A stretch of DNA of 59,130 bases from Sphingobacteriales bacterium (GCA_012270485.1 JAAXIF010000093.1:1-59130), one strand, 5' to 3'. Positions 1 to 9,496 are shown, counted from the first letter of the stretch. Program-made: numbers and translations. The notes: a model not told the origin generated them from the sequence alone.

Positions 1-76
1 TATTACCTTAGAAAACTCTAACTAAACGTGGCACTAAATTATGGGGAGCTTACAGGAGTAACCAAAACACACTATT

Positions 77-547
77 GTGGACGTTAAGCAACTAAGAAAA
101 ACGCTATTCGATTATATAGCGTCAAAAGAGAATCCGAAGCTGTCATACAATTGGGATACAACAGCACAGTTACTAGGTATCGATATTATACAATTAGAGT
201 ATCTAATTGATGAGATTGGCGATGATTATTTTATTCAAAATAAGAGCGGGTTTATACCAACTACCAAAGCTATAGTTGAAGCTAAATACAGCGTACAAAA
301 TAGTGAGAAAGCTGATAACCAAATTAACTATATAGGTGTCAATTACGGAACTGCTAATCAAGGGCGAGATTTTGATATAAGAGACCAAAACTTCTCAAAT
401 AATCCTCCTAACCAAAACATAAGCACCAAAAGCCAAAAATCATTTTGGCAAAAAACACTCCAGTTTATTGTAGATAATATTGTTAAAATAGTTGTGGGCG
501 TAATTATCGGTTTATTGGCTATTTATTTAGGTTTAAAAAAGGATTGA
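77..547 (+). CDS. hypothetical protein with C-terminal membrane anchor
   Basis: 156 residues from a GTG codon; a purine-rich AGGAG lies about 20 bases upstream, but no firm ribosome site can be named. The N-terminal ~70 residues look like a small helical or winged-helix-like domain (LRKTLFDYIA, then TAQLLGIDIIQLEYLIDEIG). A polar Asn/Gln-rich linker (about 80-120) follows, with the phrase INYIGVNYGTANQGRDFDI. One transmembrane helix (about 130-152) and a short LKKD tail end it. I do not recognise a named family. The polar linker plus C-terminal anchor suggests a cytoplasmic domain tethered to the membrane. A small membrane ORF follows after 20 bases. Confidence 0.6.
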   Translation: MDVKQLRKTLFDYIASKENPKLSYNWDTTAQLLGIDIIQLEYLIDEIGDDYFIQNKSGFIPTTKAIVEAKYSVQNSEKADNQINYIGVNYGTANQGRDFDIRDQNFSNNPPNQNISTKSQKSFWQKTLQFIVDNIVKIVVGVIIGLLAIYLGLKKD

Positions 548-567
548 TCTTCTCTATAAGAAACCTT

Positions 568-723
568 ATGTTAACCACTCGCTACGATAAAATAGAAGCA
601 GAGCCGTTTTCTTTTTTACTCGTATTTCGCTCTTTGCTATTTAACATAATATTAATTATAGGAAATATTATAGTAAATGAATGGGCAGCCAATAAGGTGT
701 CCGAAAGAGACACAACTATTTGA
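568..723 (+). CDS. small hypothetical membrane protein (51 aa)
   Basis: A 51-codon ATG-TGA frame 20 bases after the preceding gene on the same strand. It encodes a charged N-terminus, one hydrophobic helix (FLLVFRSLLFNIILIIGNII, about residues 16-35) and a charged tail ending RDTTI. The position just after a membrane-anchored protein suggests cotranscription. It is short, so it could be a chance frame; the clean hydrophobic segment and tight spacing favour a real gene. Confidence 0.4.
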   Translation: MLTTRYDKIEAEPFSFLLVFRSLLFNIILIIGNIIVNEWAANKVSERDTTI

Positions 724-762
724 TTGACTGCTATTTAAGCTGTAATTGTCGGTCGTATTATA

Positions 763-1563
763 TTATGCTACGGCCAATATACGAGCAGTACCCGCATATT
801 TTACCGGCTCAATATCGCCCAATAAACTCGGTGTGCCCATTTGAATACCGATACCTGCTACTACACTAATATCTTCCTGTTGTAAAAAGTCAAGCTGCTT
901 TAACTTCACTATAAAACTTTGTGCCGGCATTTTTTGGGCTGCAGGCATCCAAGAACTAAATACGGTGCTAACGATTGGGGTCGATTTACCATAACTGGTA
1001 TCATAACCCTTACCCTGATCATGTAGATCACCAATAACACCCAGCGAAATAATGAACCTGAAATGAGAACTTTTCCATGGAAACTGAATATTAAACCCAG
1101 GTATCAATTCTCCAAAATGAAGATGCAAAGCGCCTTCAGGTCTTAACAGCTCAACAACAGATCTTTGTCTAACAACCGATTCAAAGAGATGGCGTTTATT
1201 CAAAACAATCGCAGTTAAAGCGTCTTTATAGGCAGAAAATACAATTGATCGTTTTCCCAACTCACCAACCGTATCCTGTTTCTGAATGGCTTTGCAAAAT
1301 TTATTGATAGCAGGCGATACATTGTAATCTGCCAATCGCAATAAAGATCCCAAGGCATTTCGTACTACTTTTCCTGCATACGCACACCCGGTAAATTCGG
1401 CATTGTTTCTGCGCATGGCATCATATTGCGGCTCCGTTTTAAAAGCGTTATGGGAGATAAATTTTTTTCTGCGCACAATAACCTTATCACTGTTTCTCGT
1501 TTTATACGCAGTTAAATCATCAATGGTTCCAATGTATTGGATGGGTCCTGTTAGTATCGGCAT
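763..1563 (-). CDS. conserved hypothetical protein, probably Bacteroidota-specific
   Basis: 266 residues starting MPILTGPIQYIGTIDDLTAY, then a basic stretch with RRKKF near residue 31. There is no signal peptide or membrane segment. The opening and the following RRNNAEFTGCAYAGK block resemble a family of uncharacterised proteins that I recall as multicopy in Chitinophagaceae; this is recognition by eye and may be wrong. No catalytic motif is visible. A tandem 11-bp repeat lies about 100 bases upstream of its start. The function is unknown. Confidence 0.6.
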   Translation of the reverse strand: MPILTGPIQYIGTIDDLTAYKTRNSDKVIVRRKKFISHNAFKTEPQYDAMRRNNAEFTGCAYAGKVVRNALGSLLRLADYNVSPAINKFCKAIQKQDTVGELGKRSIVFSAYKDALTAIVLNKRHLFESVVRQRSVVELLRPEGALHLHFGELIPGFNIQFPWKSSHFRFIISLGVIGDLHDQGKGYDTSYGKSTPIVSTVFSSWMPAAQKMPAQSFIVKLKQLDFLQQEDISVVAGIGIQMGTPSLLGDIEPVKYAGTARILAVA

Positions 1564-1662
1564 GGTGTGATTTTATGACCTATAAGTTACCTATATTTTA
1601 CCTTTTTTTCAAGTCTTTACTTGCTTTTATTTTCGCTATTGATAACACAGTTCTTTATAGAT

Positions 1663-1717
1663 CTGAGATAACACTGGGATACTACTGGGATAGTACTGAG
1701 ATAACACTGGGATAAGT
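1663..1717. repeat. tandem 11-bp repeat, five units
   Basis: Five consecutive 11-bp units follow CTG(A/G)GATAnnn: CTGAGATAACA, CTGGGATACTA, CTGGGATAGTA, CTGAGATAACA, CTGGGATAAGT. An 18-bp identical stretch recurs 33 bp apart (1664-1681 and 1697-1714). It lies between the divergently oriented 266-residue gene and a gene remnant. Confidence 0.8.
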
Positions 1718-1751
1718 GTCTGAAAATGAAGCGTTATAGCCTATTCAGTAA

Positions 1752-1955
1752 AACAACGCCAACAGTGCGGATACAAGTATCCCGTTCAAGGGTATCGTAA
1801 ATGATTCCTTGATTAATAATGGTTTTTATAATTCCAATACCGTTTTGGTAAAAGCTTTAAAACCAACAAACGTAGCACCGGAAGCGCAACAGAAGAGTAA
1901 AGCAGAATTGGGGGATAAAAAATTCAAAATTAAAAAGTCAAAAGTCAAAAAATGA
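1752..1955 (+). pseudogene. possible 3' remnant of a degraded gene
   Basis: A 67-codon open frame from just after a TAA (1749-1751) to a TGA (1953-1955), with no ATG near its beginning. The translation (NNANSADTSIPFKGIVNDS, then LINNGFYNSNTVLVKALKPT) has ordinary protein composition. The last ~15 codons run into the inverted word repeat and read as KFKIKKSKVKK. I do not recognise the parent gene. A chance open frame is the alternative. Confidence 0.3.
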
Positions 1956-1997
1956 GCGCCCTTCCACTTTTGACTTTTGACTTTTTAATTTTGAATT
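1921..1997. repeat. perfect 30-bp inverted word repeat (GTCAAAAG family)
   Basis: Left arm 1921-1950 and right arm 1968-1997 are exact reverse complements around a 17-base loop. The arm is built from the words GTCAAAA and AAATTAAAA. The same vocabulary recurs at 2340-2438, 37593-37614, 39178-39208, 42079-42128 and 59002-59034. Confidence 0.9.
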
Positions 1998-2042
1998 CAT
2001 CCACTCAATCAGACATCCGAAATTTCTCCCTATCTTTCTATC

Positions 2043-2351
2043 ATGAAATCGTACGACAATCTGGTAGATGCATTGGCTGATTTAAAGCAGCAGGGATATA
2101 CTACGGATTTCAACCTGGCTTTTGATCAGATCAAGTGTAGCAGTACGGGTATTTGTCTACTCCCCTCTCAGTTCAGCATTGTAACCCATCATCGATTTGA
2201 GGGTGATACCGATCCATCTAACTCAAGTATTTTATACGTAATAGAATCGCTAGATCATAGCATCAAAGGAACCCTCATCAATGCCTATGGAGCATACAGT
2301 GATGCGTTAAGTGATGAAATGATTCGAAAACTGTCTATAAGTCAAAAGTGA
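2043..2351 (+). CDS. conserved small hypothetical protein
   Basis: 102 residues, MKSYDNLVDALADLKQQGYT onward, with no signal or membrane segment. It resembles a ~100-residue Bacteroidota family that databases sometimes label, without good reason, 'phosphoribosylpyrophosphate synthetase'; no PRPP-synthetase motif is visible here. The last codons (SQK then TGA) are encoded by the repeat word AGTCAAAAGTGA, so the natural C-terminus has been set by the repeat. Function unknown. Confidence 0.65.
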   Translation: MKSYDNLVDALADLKQQGYTTDFNLAFDQIKCSSTGICLLPSQFSIVTHHRFEGDTDPSNSSILYVIESLDHSIKGTLINAYGAYSDALSDEMIRKLSISQK

Positions 2352-2480
2352 AAAGTCAAAAAAAGAACATTCCTTTCACCTTTTCCTTTTGACTTTTGAC
2401 TTTTTAATTTTGACTTTTTAATTTTGACTTTTGACTTCATTCCCCAAATCAGATATCAGACATCAGACATCCGACATATC
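2340..2480. repeat. word repeats: GTCAAAAG hairpin, then CAGACATC words
   Basis: The left arm at 2340-2370 (AGTCAAAAGTGAAAAGTC) faces several copies of the reverse complement CTTTTGAC at 2391-2438. Then 2447-2480 restates CAGACATC/CCGACATA. This second vocabulary also occurs at 4387-4413 and 42133-42177. The block separates two genes on the same strand. Confidence 0.85.
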
Positions 2481-2507
2481 TTCTTACATTCGACGAAACA
2501 AATTACC

Positions 2508-3524
2508 ATGCTGCATCGTCGACGTTTTCTTCAGTTGGGATCTTTGGGATTATCTGCGCTTAGCTTTTCTTCTTTTCGTGGAAAAATGACTGTTCAAAAA
2601 CCATTGGTATTGTCTACCTGGGATGCGGGTATCGCTGCCAACAATGCTGCCTGGCAAATTTTACGCAATGGTGGAAGAGCATTGGATGCCGTAGAACAAG
2701 GGGTTCGTGTTACAGAAGCTTCACTAAACTGTTGTGTAGGATTGGGAGCGAATCCGGATAGAGATGGTTATGTAACACTCGATGCCTGCATCATGGATGA
2801 AAACTTCAATTGCGGTAGTGTGTTATTCTTAGAAAAAATAAAACATCCCATCTCTGTAGCCCGAAGAGTGATGGAAAAAACACCACACGTGATGCTGGCA
2901 GGCTCAGGCGCACAACAATTTGCAGTAGCAGAAGGATTTCCATTGGAGTCGGGTGAATTGTCTGACGACGCCAAAAAAGCCTATCAAAACTGGTTGAAGA
3001 AAAGTGAGTACAAACCCGTGATCAATATTGAAAACTCAAAGCGACAAGCAGCATTTGTTCCTACAAAATTAGAAAATGGTGATTGGAACCATGATACCAT
3101 CGGTATGATTGCATTGGATGCAAATGGCAATTTAAGTGGAAGCTGTACCACCAGTGGTATGGGTTTCAAAATGCGTGGTCGAATCGGAGACTCCCCGATC
3201 ATTGGCGCCGGATTGTTTGTTGACAATGAAGTGGGCGCTGCAGTGGCTACCGGACAAGGAGAAGACATCATTCGTATTTGTGGAGCACATACCATTGTGG
3301 AATTGATGCGACAAGGCATGGATCCGGAAACGGCTTGTAAAAAAGCCATGGAAAGATTATTGAAAGTAAAAGGGATCGATAAAGCCAAAACTATTCAGGC
3401 AGGTTTTATTGCCATCAGTAAATCGGGCGAATACGGAGGATATGCTTTACAAAAAGGATTCAACTTTGCTGTTTGTCATGCCGATGATAAAAATTTTCTA
3501 GTAGACGCCAAACCATTGATCTGA
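2508..3524 (+). CDS. N4-(beta-N-acetylglucosaminyl)-L-asparaginase, Tat-exported
   Basis: Glycosylasparaginase of the N-terminal nucleophile hydrolase superfamily; it cleaves the sugar-asparagine bond of glycoprotein remnants. The start is placed at the ATG at 2508 because the frame upstream is only word repeat; this gives 338 residues. The N-terminus HRRRFLQLGSLGLSAL is a twin-arginine signal, so periplasmic export is likely. The processing site HDT places the nucleophile at Thr197, followed by SGSCTTSGM and MRGRIGDSPIIGAGLFVD, which are typical of the family. cutC begins three bases after the stop, so the two are probably cotranscribed. Confidence 0.92.
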   Translation: MLHRRRFLQLGSLGLSALSFSSFRGKMTVQKPLVLSTWDAGIAANNAAWQILRNGGRALDAVEQGVRVTEASLNCCVGLGANPDRDGYVTLDACIMDENFNCGSVLFLEKIKHPISVARRVMEKTPHVMLAGSGAQQFAVAEGFPLESGELSDDAKKAYQNWLKKSEYKPVINIENSKRQAAFVPTKLENGDWNHDTIGMIALDANGNLSGSCTTSGMGFKMRGRIGDSPIIGAGLFVDNEVGAAVATGQGEDIIRICGAHTIVELMRQGMDPETACKKAMERLLKVKGIDKAKTIQAGFIAISKSGEYGGYALQKGFNFAVCHADDKNFLVDAKPLI

Positions 3525-3527
3525 TTT

Positions 3528-4244
3528 ATGTCATTACCTCTTGAAATATGTGTATTCAATACCGCCACAGCCATTGAAGCTGCAAATGCCGGTGCTGATA
3601 GAATCGAGTTATGTGAGAACTATGCCAATGGTGGTACTACCCCATCGTATGGCTATTTAAAAACAACACGTGAAAAACTATCCATTCCTATTTTTCCGAT
3701 GATTCGTCCGCGTGGTGGTGATTATTACCACAGCGATGAAGAACTGGAGATCATTCGGAAAGATATTCTGCTTTGTAAAGAATTGGGATTTGAAGGCGTG
3801 GTATTTGGACTCTTGAGAAAAGATGGCACCATTGATGCAGACAATACTGCACGTTTAACAGAACTGGCATATCCATTGGATGTTACTTTTCACAGAGCAT
3901 TTGATCGTTGCAAAGATCCTTTACAAGCATTGGAAACCATTATAGAATGTGGTTGTACAAGAATACTCACCAGTGGACAACAACCCAAAGCCCCGGATGG
4001 AAAAGAACTGATCAAACAATTGGTTGATCAGGCAGATGGGCGAATCATCATCATGCCGGGCAGTGGTATCAACAGCAACAATATTGCAGCAATGAAAGCC
4101 TATACCGGCGCTCTTGAATTTCATACTTCTGCACGCATATTGATTCCTTCATTGAGCGAATACATGAATCCTGCGATGTCTGAAGATTTCAGTAGGGATT
4201 TTACGAATGCTGATGAAATTAGAAAAATAAAAAACTTACTATAA
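3528..4244 (+). CDS. cutC: copper homeostasis protein CutC
   Basis: 238 residues, a TIM-barrel protein of the CutC family. The opening LEICVFNTATAIEAANAGAD, RIELCENYANGGTTPSYG, PMIRPRGGDY and HRAFDRCKDP are family signatures. CutC was named for copper tolerance, but its biochemical role remains unsettled. It starts three bases after the glycosylasparaginase stop and is probably translated from the same message. It is followed by hairpins and then the convergent serA. Confidence 0.93.
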   Translation: MSLPLEICVFNTATAIEAANAGADRIELCENYANGGTTPSYGYLKTTREKLSIPIFPMIRPRGGDYYHSDEELEIIRKDILLCKELGFEGVVFGLLRKDGTIDADNTARLTELAYPLDVTFHRAFDRCKDPLQALETIIECGCTRILTSGQQPKAPDGKELIKQLVDQADGRIIIMPGSGINSNNIAAMKAYTGALEFHTSARILIPSLSEYMNPAMSEDFSRDFTNADEIRKIKNLL

Positions 4245-4257
4245 GACGGAAGTATAA

Positions 4258-4308
4258 GGAACACGGATTGTTATGATTTATCATGACAATCATGAAAATC
4301 CGTGTTCC
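4258..4308. terminator. inverted repeat between convergent cutC and serA
   Basis: Arms GGAACACGGATT (4258-4269) and AATCCGTGTTCC (4297-4308) are exact complements, with a smaller nested ATGATTTATCAT inside. It lies just after cutC. There is no strong T-run, so intrinsic termination is inferred from position only. Confidence 0.55.
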
Positions 4309-4319
4309 ATCAAACTCCC

Positions 4320-4413
4320 CTCTGTGGCAAAAATAACCACAGAGATACACAGAGTAACGGCACAGAGGTTCACAGCGTTTTTTTATATCAGACATCCGAC
4401 ATCAGAAATCAGA
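4320..4413. repeat. CTCTGTGG/CCACAGAG and CAGACATC word repeats
   Basis: CTCTGTGG (4320-4327) pairs with CCACAGAG (4337-4344). Restated ACACAGAGTA and CACAGAGGTT words and a T-run follow, then CAGACATCCGACATC words. The latter end at the serA stop codon, which lies within the related phrase CAGAAATCAGAAATCA. Confidence 0.8.
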
Positions 4414-4415
4414 AA

Positions 4416-5645
4416 TCAATACAACATTCTCACTTTAATCGTCTCTTTCACTTCTTTCAACAACTCCACGGCTCTTTTTGAAAGTTTCTTATCAACATCC
4501 AATACCACATATCCGATCTCTTCATTGGTTTTAAGGTATTGTCCAACAATGTTGATATTGTTTTTAGATAAAGCAGTATTGATAGCACTCAATACCCCCG
4601 GTACATTTTTATGTATATGCAGAATACGATGTGCCCCATCTACCGGCGGCAGTCCAATAGCAGGAACCGTATGCGATCCATTGGTGATACCCCGTTCGAG
4701 GTATTGAAATAATTTGACGCTCACATCTTCTCCAATATTTTGTTGCGCTTCTTCTGTTGAGCCACCGATATGCGGAGTGAGAATGACATTGGGCAATCCT
4801 TGTAGAGGTGTGTCAAAATGATCTCCATTCTTTTCAGGTTCCCAAGGATATACATCAATACCTGCACCGGCAATAACACCTTCTTTGATGGCTTCACTCA
4901 ATGCTTTGAGGTCTACCACTTCTCCTCTTGCATAATTCAATAAAATCGATCCTTTTTTAAAGAGCTTGATATTATTTCTGTTGATGAGATTTTTTGTTTG
5001 CAGTGTTTCGGGAACATGTAAAGAAATGATATCACTATTGCTCAATACTTCTTTCATGTTTTTTGCAGCCACTGCATTACCCAAAGGCAGTTTTGTTTCC
5101 GTATCGTAGAACAATACTTTCATGCCTAAGGCTTCACACAATACACTGACCTGTGATCCGATATTGCCATAACCAATAATACCCATGGTTTTACCACGCA
5201 GTTCATAACTGCCTTTGGCATCTTTCATCCAGATACCTTTATGTGCGGCTATATTTTTATCTACTATTTTTCTGATCAACATCACAGAGATACCGATCAC
5301 CAATTCTGCCACACTTCTCGTATTACTATAAGGTGCATTGAATACCACCACACCTTTTTTAGTAGCAGCTTTTAAGTCAACCTGATTTACCCCAATACAA
5401 AAACACCCAATGGCTTGTAATTTTTTTGCAGCTTCTAATACTTTGGGAGTGATCTGTGTTTTGGAACGTATGCCTAATAAATGCACATCTTTTACTTCTT
5501 TCATCAATTCTTCTTCACTCAATGCACCCGCTATTTTTTTGACATTGGCATAGCCTTGCTGTTTAAAATATTGAACAGCTTTATCACTGATGTTTTCGAG
5601 AAATAAAATATTGATCCGCTCTTTGGGATAACTGGTCTTGCTCAT
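4416..5645 (-). CDS. serA: D-3-phosphoglycerate dehydrogenase
   Basis: First committed step of serine synthesis, oxidising 3-phosphoglycerate with NAD+. 409 residues, the length of the E. coli-type enzyme. The Rossmann motif GYGNIG is at 158-163; the catalytic Arg240 (NYARGE), Glu269 (PWEPEK) and His292 (TPHIGGST) fall at the classical positions. A C-terminal ACT domain (about 335-409, HKNVPGVLSAINTALSKNNI) probably gives serine feedback control. The promoter box TATTTTCG ends four bases before the ATG, so the message may be leaderless. Confidence 0.96.
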   Translation of the reverse strand: MSKTSYPKERINILFLENISDKAVQYFKQQGYANVKKIAGALSEEELMKEVKDVHLLGIRSKTQITPKVLEAAKKLQAIGCFCIGVNQVDLKAATKKGVVVFNAPYSNTRSVAELVIGISVMLIRKIVDKNIAAHKGIWMKDAKGSYELRGKTMGIIGYGNIGSQVSVLCEALGMKVLFYDTETKLPLGNAVAAKNMKEVLSNSDIISLHVPETLQTKNLINRNNIKLFKKGSILLNYARGEVVDLKALSEAIKEGVIAGAGIDVYPWEPEKNGDHFDTPLQGLPNVILTPHIGGSTEEAQQNIGEDVSVKLFQYLERGITNGSHTVPAIGLPPVDGAHRILHIHKNVPGVLSAINTALSKNNINIVGQYLKTNEEIGYVVLDVDKKLSKRAVELLKEVKETIKVRMLY

Positions 5646-5649
5646 GGAA

Positions 5650-5657
5650 CGAAAATA
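5650..5657 (-). promoter_or_regulatory. serA -7 element, TATTTTCG
   Basis: On the minus strand TATTTTCG matches the Bacteroidota TAnnTTTG consensus at seven of eight positions. Only four bases separate it from the serA ATG, which puts the expected transcription start at or beside the start codon. Confidence 0.6.
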
Positions 5658-5745
5658 ATGTTTTTATTTTCTGGATAATCTTTCTGGTTTTAACCATTTC
5701 ACTAACACATTGTTGTTTATTTTCGCCGCGAAGAAAAACTAACAG

Positions 5746-6954
5746 ATGATCGTAAGAGTCTTTGGTATCGCTATTTTGATGGGGTTGTTCCAAGCCTGTA
5801 GTGCACAACCTGCAGAGAAGGATTCTGCAGCGGAGGCAAATGCATATACTGCTATACCTTCTTCAACAAAAGCACTGTATGCTGCTGAAATTGAAAAACA
5901 ATATCAACAGTTATTGGGCAATCGTGGTTTTAATGGAAGCATACTGGTTGCCAAAAATGGTGAGATTTTATTTGAAGATTATAAAGGGTATAGCAATTTC
6001 AAAACCAAAGCTCTCATTACACCCAATACCCCTTTTCATTTGGCATCGGTATCCAAGACTTTTACCGGAATGGCCATTCTCAAACTCAGAGAGCAAGGCA
6101 AGCTGGAACTGGATGATACGGTGGATGAATTCTTTCCCGGATTTCCTTATCAAAATATCACGGTACAACAACTACTCAATCATCGCAGTGGATTGAATAA
6201 TTATGTCTATTTTATGGTAGACAGAAGAGTTGAAACTTATCGTGTTAAGAATAAAAAAGGACGTTGGGTCAGAAGAACACGTACCATCAAAATGCCGCCC
6301 CTGAAACCGGGACTCCTCTCGAATCAGGATGTGTTGGATTATATGATGAAACATCGTCCGGCCCCACTCTTTGCACCCGACCGAGCTTTTAGGTATAGCA
6401 ATACCAATTATGCGCTACTGGCTTTGATCATTGAAAAAGTAACGGGACAATCTTATCCAACCTATATGAAGGATAGCTTATTCACACCGCTGGGTATGAA
6501 TGACTCCTATGTGTTCAGTGTGGCAGATACCGGAAATTATACTCCTTCCTATCGATATAATAATATACCCTATGGCATTGAGAAGTTGGATTGCATTTAT
6601 GGAGATAAGAATGTGTATTCAACCGTGCGAGATTTATTATTGTGGGACAGAGCACTGCATGAAGGAACTTATGTGAGTAAAGCTTCACAAGAACTTGCTT
6701 ATCAACCCTATAGTTTCGAGAATAAATCATTTCATAACTATGGATTGGGCTGGCGTTTATTGAATTCGCCCACAGAAGAAATTGTATACCACAATGGTTG
6801 GTGGCATGGCAATAATACCGTGTTCACCAGATACATTAAAGATTCTGCTACTATTATTGTGCTAGGGAATCGTTATAACCGTAATATTTATAAGGCAAAA
6901 GCACTTTCTTCTGCCTTTACGGGAAGAACTGATAGTACCGAATTGGAGGAATAA
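5746..6954 (+). CDS. serine hydrolase, class C beta-lactamase fold, lipoprotein-like
   Basis: 402 residues with an N-terminal signal ending LFQACS, a loose lipobox with Cys18. The penicillin-binding fold triad is visible: SVSK at 101-104 (nucleophile Ser101), YSN at 217-219 and HNG at 349-351. Families with this pattern include esterases, D-aminopeptidases and AmpC relatives; the HNG in place of KTG makes a true beta-lactamase unlikely. An insertion rich in basic residues (about 163-185, RVKNKKGRWVRRTRT) separates the first two motifs. It is divergent from serA and probably acts in the periplasm or at the outer membrane. Confidence 0.85.
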   Translation: MIVRVFGIAILMGLFQACSAQPAEKDSAAEANAYTAIPSSTKALYAAEIEKQYQQLLGNRGFNGSILVAKNGEILFEDYKGYSNFKTKALITPNTPFHLASVSKTFTGMAILKLREQGKLELDDTVDEFFPGFPYQNITVQQLLNHRSGLNNYVYFMVDRRVETYRVKNKKGRWVRRTRTIKMPPLKPGLLSNQDVLDYMMKHRPAPLFAPDRAFRYSNTNYALLALIIEKVTGQSYPTYMKDSLFTPLGMNDSYVFSVADTGNYTPSYRYNNIPYGIEKLDCIYGDKNVYSTVRDLLLWDRALHEGTYVSKASQELAYQPYSFENKSFHNYGLGWRLLNSPTEEIVYHNGWWHGNNTVFTRYIKDSATIIVLGNRYNRNIYKAKALSSAFTGRTDSTELEE

Positions 6955-6998
6955 GTTTTTTCAATAGGATATATTCTCAACACAAAGCAGCCTAACCG

Positions 6999-7027
6999 TT
7001 GTTTTTAGCCTTTTCCCCCTATTTTTG
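6999..7027 (+). promoter_or_regulatory. hppA promoter, TTG-N18-TATTTTTG
   Basis: TTG at 6999-7001, an 18-base spacer and TATTTTTG at 7020-7027 match the Bacteroidota sigma-factor consensus TTG-N17-20-TAnnTTTG. Transcription should start near 7034, leaving a leader of about 35 bases. Confidence 0.75.
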
Positions 7028-7068
7028 CAGACTTTCAATTAACATAAACTTACCAGACACACTGTATT

Positions 7069-9480
7069 ATGGACAAAATCTTGTTTTATGCCGTTCCGGC
7101 GATGGGAGTTGTAGGTCTCCTCTACACATTATTGAAGTTTAATTGGGTATCCAAGCAGGACGCGGGTAATGACCGTATGAAAGAAATCAGCAATTATATT
7201 GCTGAGGGTGCGATGGCTTTTCTGAGAGCTGAATGGAAAATACTGACTTATTTCGTTGTAATCGTAGCCTTGTTATTGGGTGTGATGGCGAGCAGTAATC
7301 CACATTCACATTGGTCAATCTCTTTGGCTTTTGTGTTGGGTGCTGTATGTAGTGCTGTTGCCGGCTATATTGGTATGAAAGTGGCTACCAAGGCCAATGT
7401 TCGTACCGCTCAGGCAGCAAGAACCAGTTTGTCAAAAGCCCTGAATGTATCATTTACCGGTGGTGCAGTAATGGGATTGGGTGTTGCCGGTTTAGCTGTA
7501 TTAGGTTTGGGTGGTGTTTACCTGATCTTGAAGCAGGTATTTGCTCCCGAAGCAGCAGCGAATTCTGCTGAAATGCTTCAGACCATTGAAGTATTGACCG
7601 GTTTCTCTCTCGGTGCTGAATCTATTGCCTTGTTTGCACGTGTGGGTGGTGGTATCTATACAAAAGCTGCCGATGTAGGTGCTGACTTAGTAGGTAAAGT
7701 AGAAGCCGGTATTCCGGAAGATGATCCACGTAACCCGGCCACCATTGCTGATAACGTAGGTGATAACGTAGGTGACGTAGCAGGTATGGGTGCTGACTTG
7801 TTCGGTTCTTATGTAGCTACTGTATTGGCAACCATGGTATTGGGACAAGAAACGGTTTCAATAGATAATTTTGGTGGTTATGCTCCTATCCTGTTACCGA
7901 TGTTGATTGCAGGTGTGGGTATTTTATTCTCAATAGTAGGTACTTGGTTTGTTCGTGTAAGCGATGCAGCCGGTATCAATACTGCCAATGTTCAGAAAGC
8001 CCTGAATATGGGTAACTGGGGTTCTATTATTCTAACTGCCGCTGCTTGTGCAGGTCTGGTATATTATATATTACCTGAAACCATGACCCTTCGTGGTCTT
8101 GAGTTTACCCGCGATGGTGTATTAGGTGCTATCGTGGTAGGTTTGGCTGTAGGTACTTTGATGAGCATCATTACTGAATATTACACCGCAATGGGTAAGC
8201 GTCCGGTAATGTCGATCATTCGTCAGTCTTCTACCGGACATGCTACCAACGTGATCGGAGGTTTGGCAGTAGGTATGGAATCTACTTTCTTACCGATCCT
8301 GGTATTGGCAGGTGGTATCTGGGGTTCTTATGAGTGCGCAGGATTATATGGTGTAGCGATTGCTGCTGCCGGTATGATGGCCACTACTGCGATGCAATTA
8401 GCGATTGATGCATTTGGTCCGATTGCAGATAATGCAGGTGGTATTGCTGAAATGAGTGAACTGCCAAAAGAAGTGCGTGAAAAAACAGACGTGTTGGATG
8501 CTGTGGGTAATACTACTGCTGCTACCGGTAAAGGTTTTGCAATTGCTTCTGCGGCATTGACAGCATTGGCATTGTTCGCAGCTTTTGTGGGTGTTGCGGG
8601 TATCAATGGTATTGATATTTATAAGGCAAAAGTATTGGCCTCTTTATTCGTAGGCGCCATGATTCCTTTCATCTTCTCTTCATTAGCGATTCGTGCGGTT
8701 GGACAAGCTGCTATGTCGATGGTAGAGGAAGTACGTCGTCAGTTCCGTTCTATTCCGGGTATCATGGAAGGAACCGGAAAGCCTGAGTATGATAAGTGTG
8801 TGGCTATTTCTACGGAAGCGTCTATCAAAAAAATGATGTTGCCGGGTGCAATCGCCATCGTATCTCCTTTGATCATTGGTTTCTTATTGGGTGCTGAAGC
8901 ATTGGGTGGATTCCTGGCAGGTGCTACTGTAAGTGGCGTACTGATGGGTATGTTCCAGAACAACGCCGGTGGTGCTTGGGATAATGCCAAGAAATCATTT
9001 GAAAAAGGTGTTGAGATCAATGGTGAGATGTACTACAAAAAATCTGAACCACATAAAGCATCTGTAACAGGTGATACTGTAGGTGATCCATTTAAAGATA
9101 CTTCCGGTCCATCCATGAACATCTTGATCAAATTGATGTCGATTGTTTCATTAGTGATTGCTCCTACCCTTGCTCAATTGCATGGTGCGGATGTTGACAA
9201 GCAGATCGTAGAGAAAAAAATTGAGATCAAAGCGATTGATGGAGATAATAAAATGAATGTAAGTGTGAATGCAGAAGACATGAAGATGGATGAGATGATC
9301 AAGGAACTGAAAAAAGCCGGATTGATCACAGGTGATAACGTTTCTCTGGAAATCAAAGACGGAAAAGTAATCATCAATGGAAAAGAATTATCTGAAGATG
9401 TTGCTAAACAATTCTCCATGTATCTGGAAGAAAAAGACGGTGTAAATATTAAAGTGGATTTGAAAGAAGAAAAGAAATAA
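7069..9480 (+). CDS. hppA: membrane-bound cation-pumping pyrophosphatase, K+-dependent type
   Basis: Hydrolyses pyrophosphate to pump H+ and/or Na+ across the inner membrane. 803 residues with about 16 transmembrane helices. The substrate motif DNVGDNVGD starts at Asp228, after [11 protein letters not shown]. The potassium-dependence site reads [10 protein letters not shown] (480-489), with Ala484 and Gly487 where K+-independent enzymes have Lys and Thr. After the last helix (about 690-705) there is an extra soluble tail of ~100 residues rich in Lys, Glu and Asp ([16 protein letters not shown] to the end), absent from plant and many bacterial enzymes. A strong terminator follows. Confidence 0.96.
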   Translation: MDKILFYAVPAMGVVGLLYTLLKFNWVSKQDAGNDRMKEISNYIAEGAMAFLRAEWKILTYFVVIVALLLGVMASSNPHSHWSISLAFVLGAVCSAVAGYIGMKVATKANVRTAQAARTSLSKALNVSFTGGAVMGLGVAGLAVLGLGGVYLILKQVFAPEAAANSAEMLQTIEVLTGFSLGAESIALFARVGGGIYTKAADVGADLVGKVEAGIPEDDPRNPATIADNVGDNVGDVAGMGADLFGSYVATVLATMVLGQETVSIDNFGGYAPILLPMLIAGVGILFSIVGTWFVRVSDAAGINTANVQKALNMGNWGSIILTAAACAGLVYYILPETMTLRGLEFTRDGVLGAIVVGLAVGTLMSIITEYYTAMGKRPVMSIIRQSSTGHATNVIGGLAVGMESTFLPILVLAGGIWGSYECAGLYGVAIAAAGMMATTAMQLAIDAFGPIADNAGGIAEMSELPKEVREKTDVLDAVGNTTAATGKGFAIASAALTALALFAAFVGVAGINGIDIYKAKVLASLFVGAMIPFIFSSLAIRAVGQAAMSMVEEVRRQFRSIPGIMEGTGKPEYDKCVAISTEASIKKMMLPGAIAIVSPLIIGFLLGAEALGGFLAGATVSGVLMGMFQNNAGGAWDNAKKSFEKGVEINGEMYYKKSEPHKASVTGDTVGDPFKDTSGPSMNILIKLMSIVSLVIAPTLAQLHGADVDKQIVEKKIEIKAIDGDNKMNVSVNAEDMKMDEMIKELKKAGLITGDNVSLEIKDGKVIINGKELSEDVAKQFSMYLEEKDGVNIKVDLKEEKK

Positions 9481-9496
9481 TCACATATTTTCTTAT

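Noticed and set aside
1663..1717. CRISPR array
   Set aside because: Units are 11 bp with no spacers of regular length and no cas genes nearby.
2424..2507. Longer 5' part of the glycosylasparaginase frame
   Set aside because: The codons are entirely CTTTTGAC and CAGACATC repeat words; the Tat signal starts at 2508.
8328..9020. Long minus-strand frames within hppA
   Set aside because: Antisense shadows caused by the regular codon pattern of the membrane protein; no independent signals.
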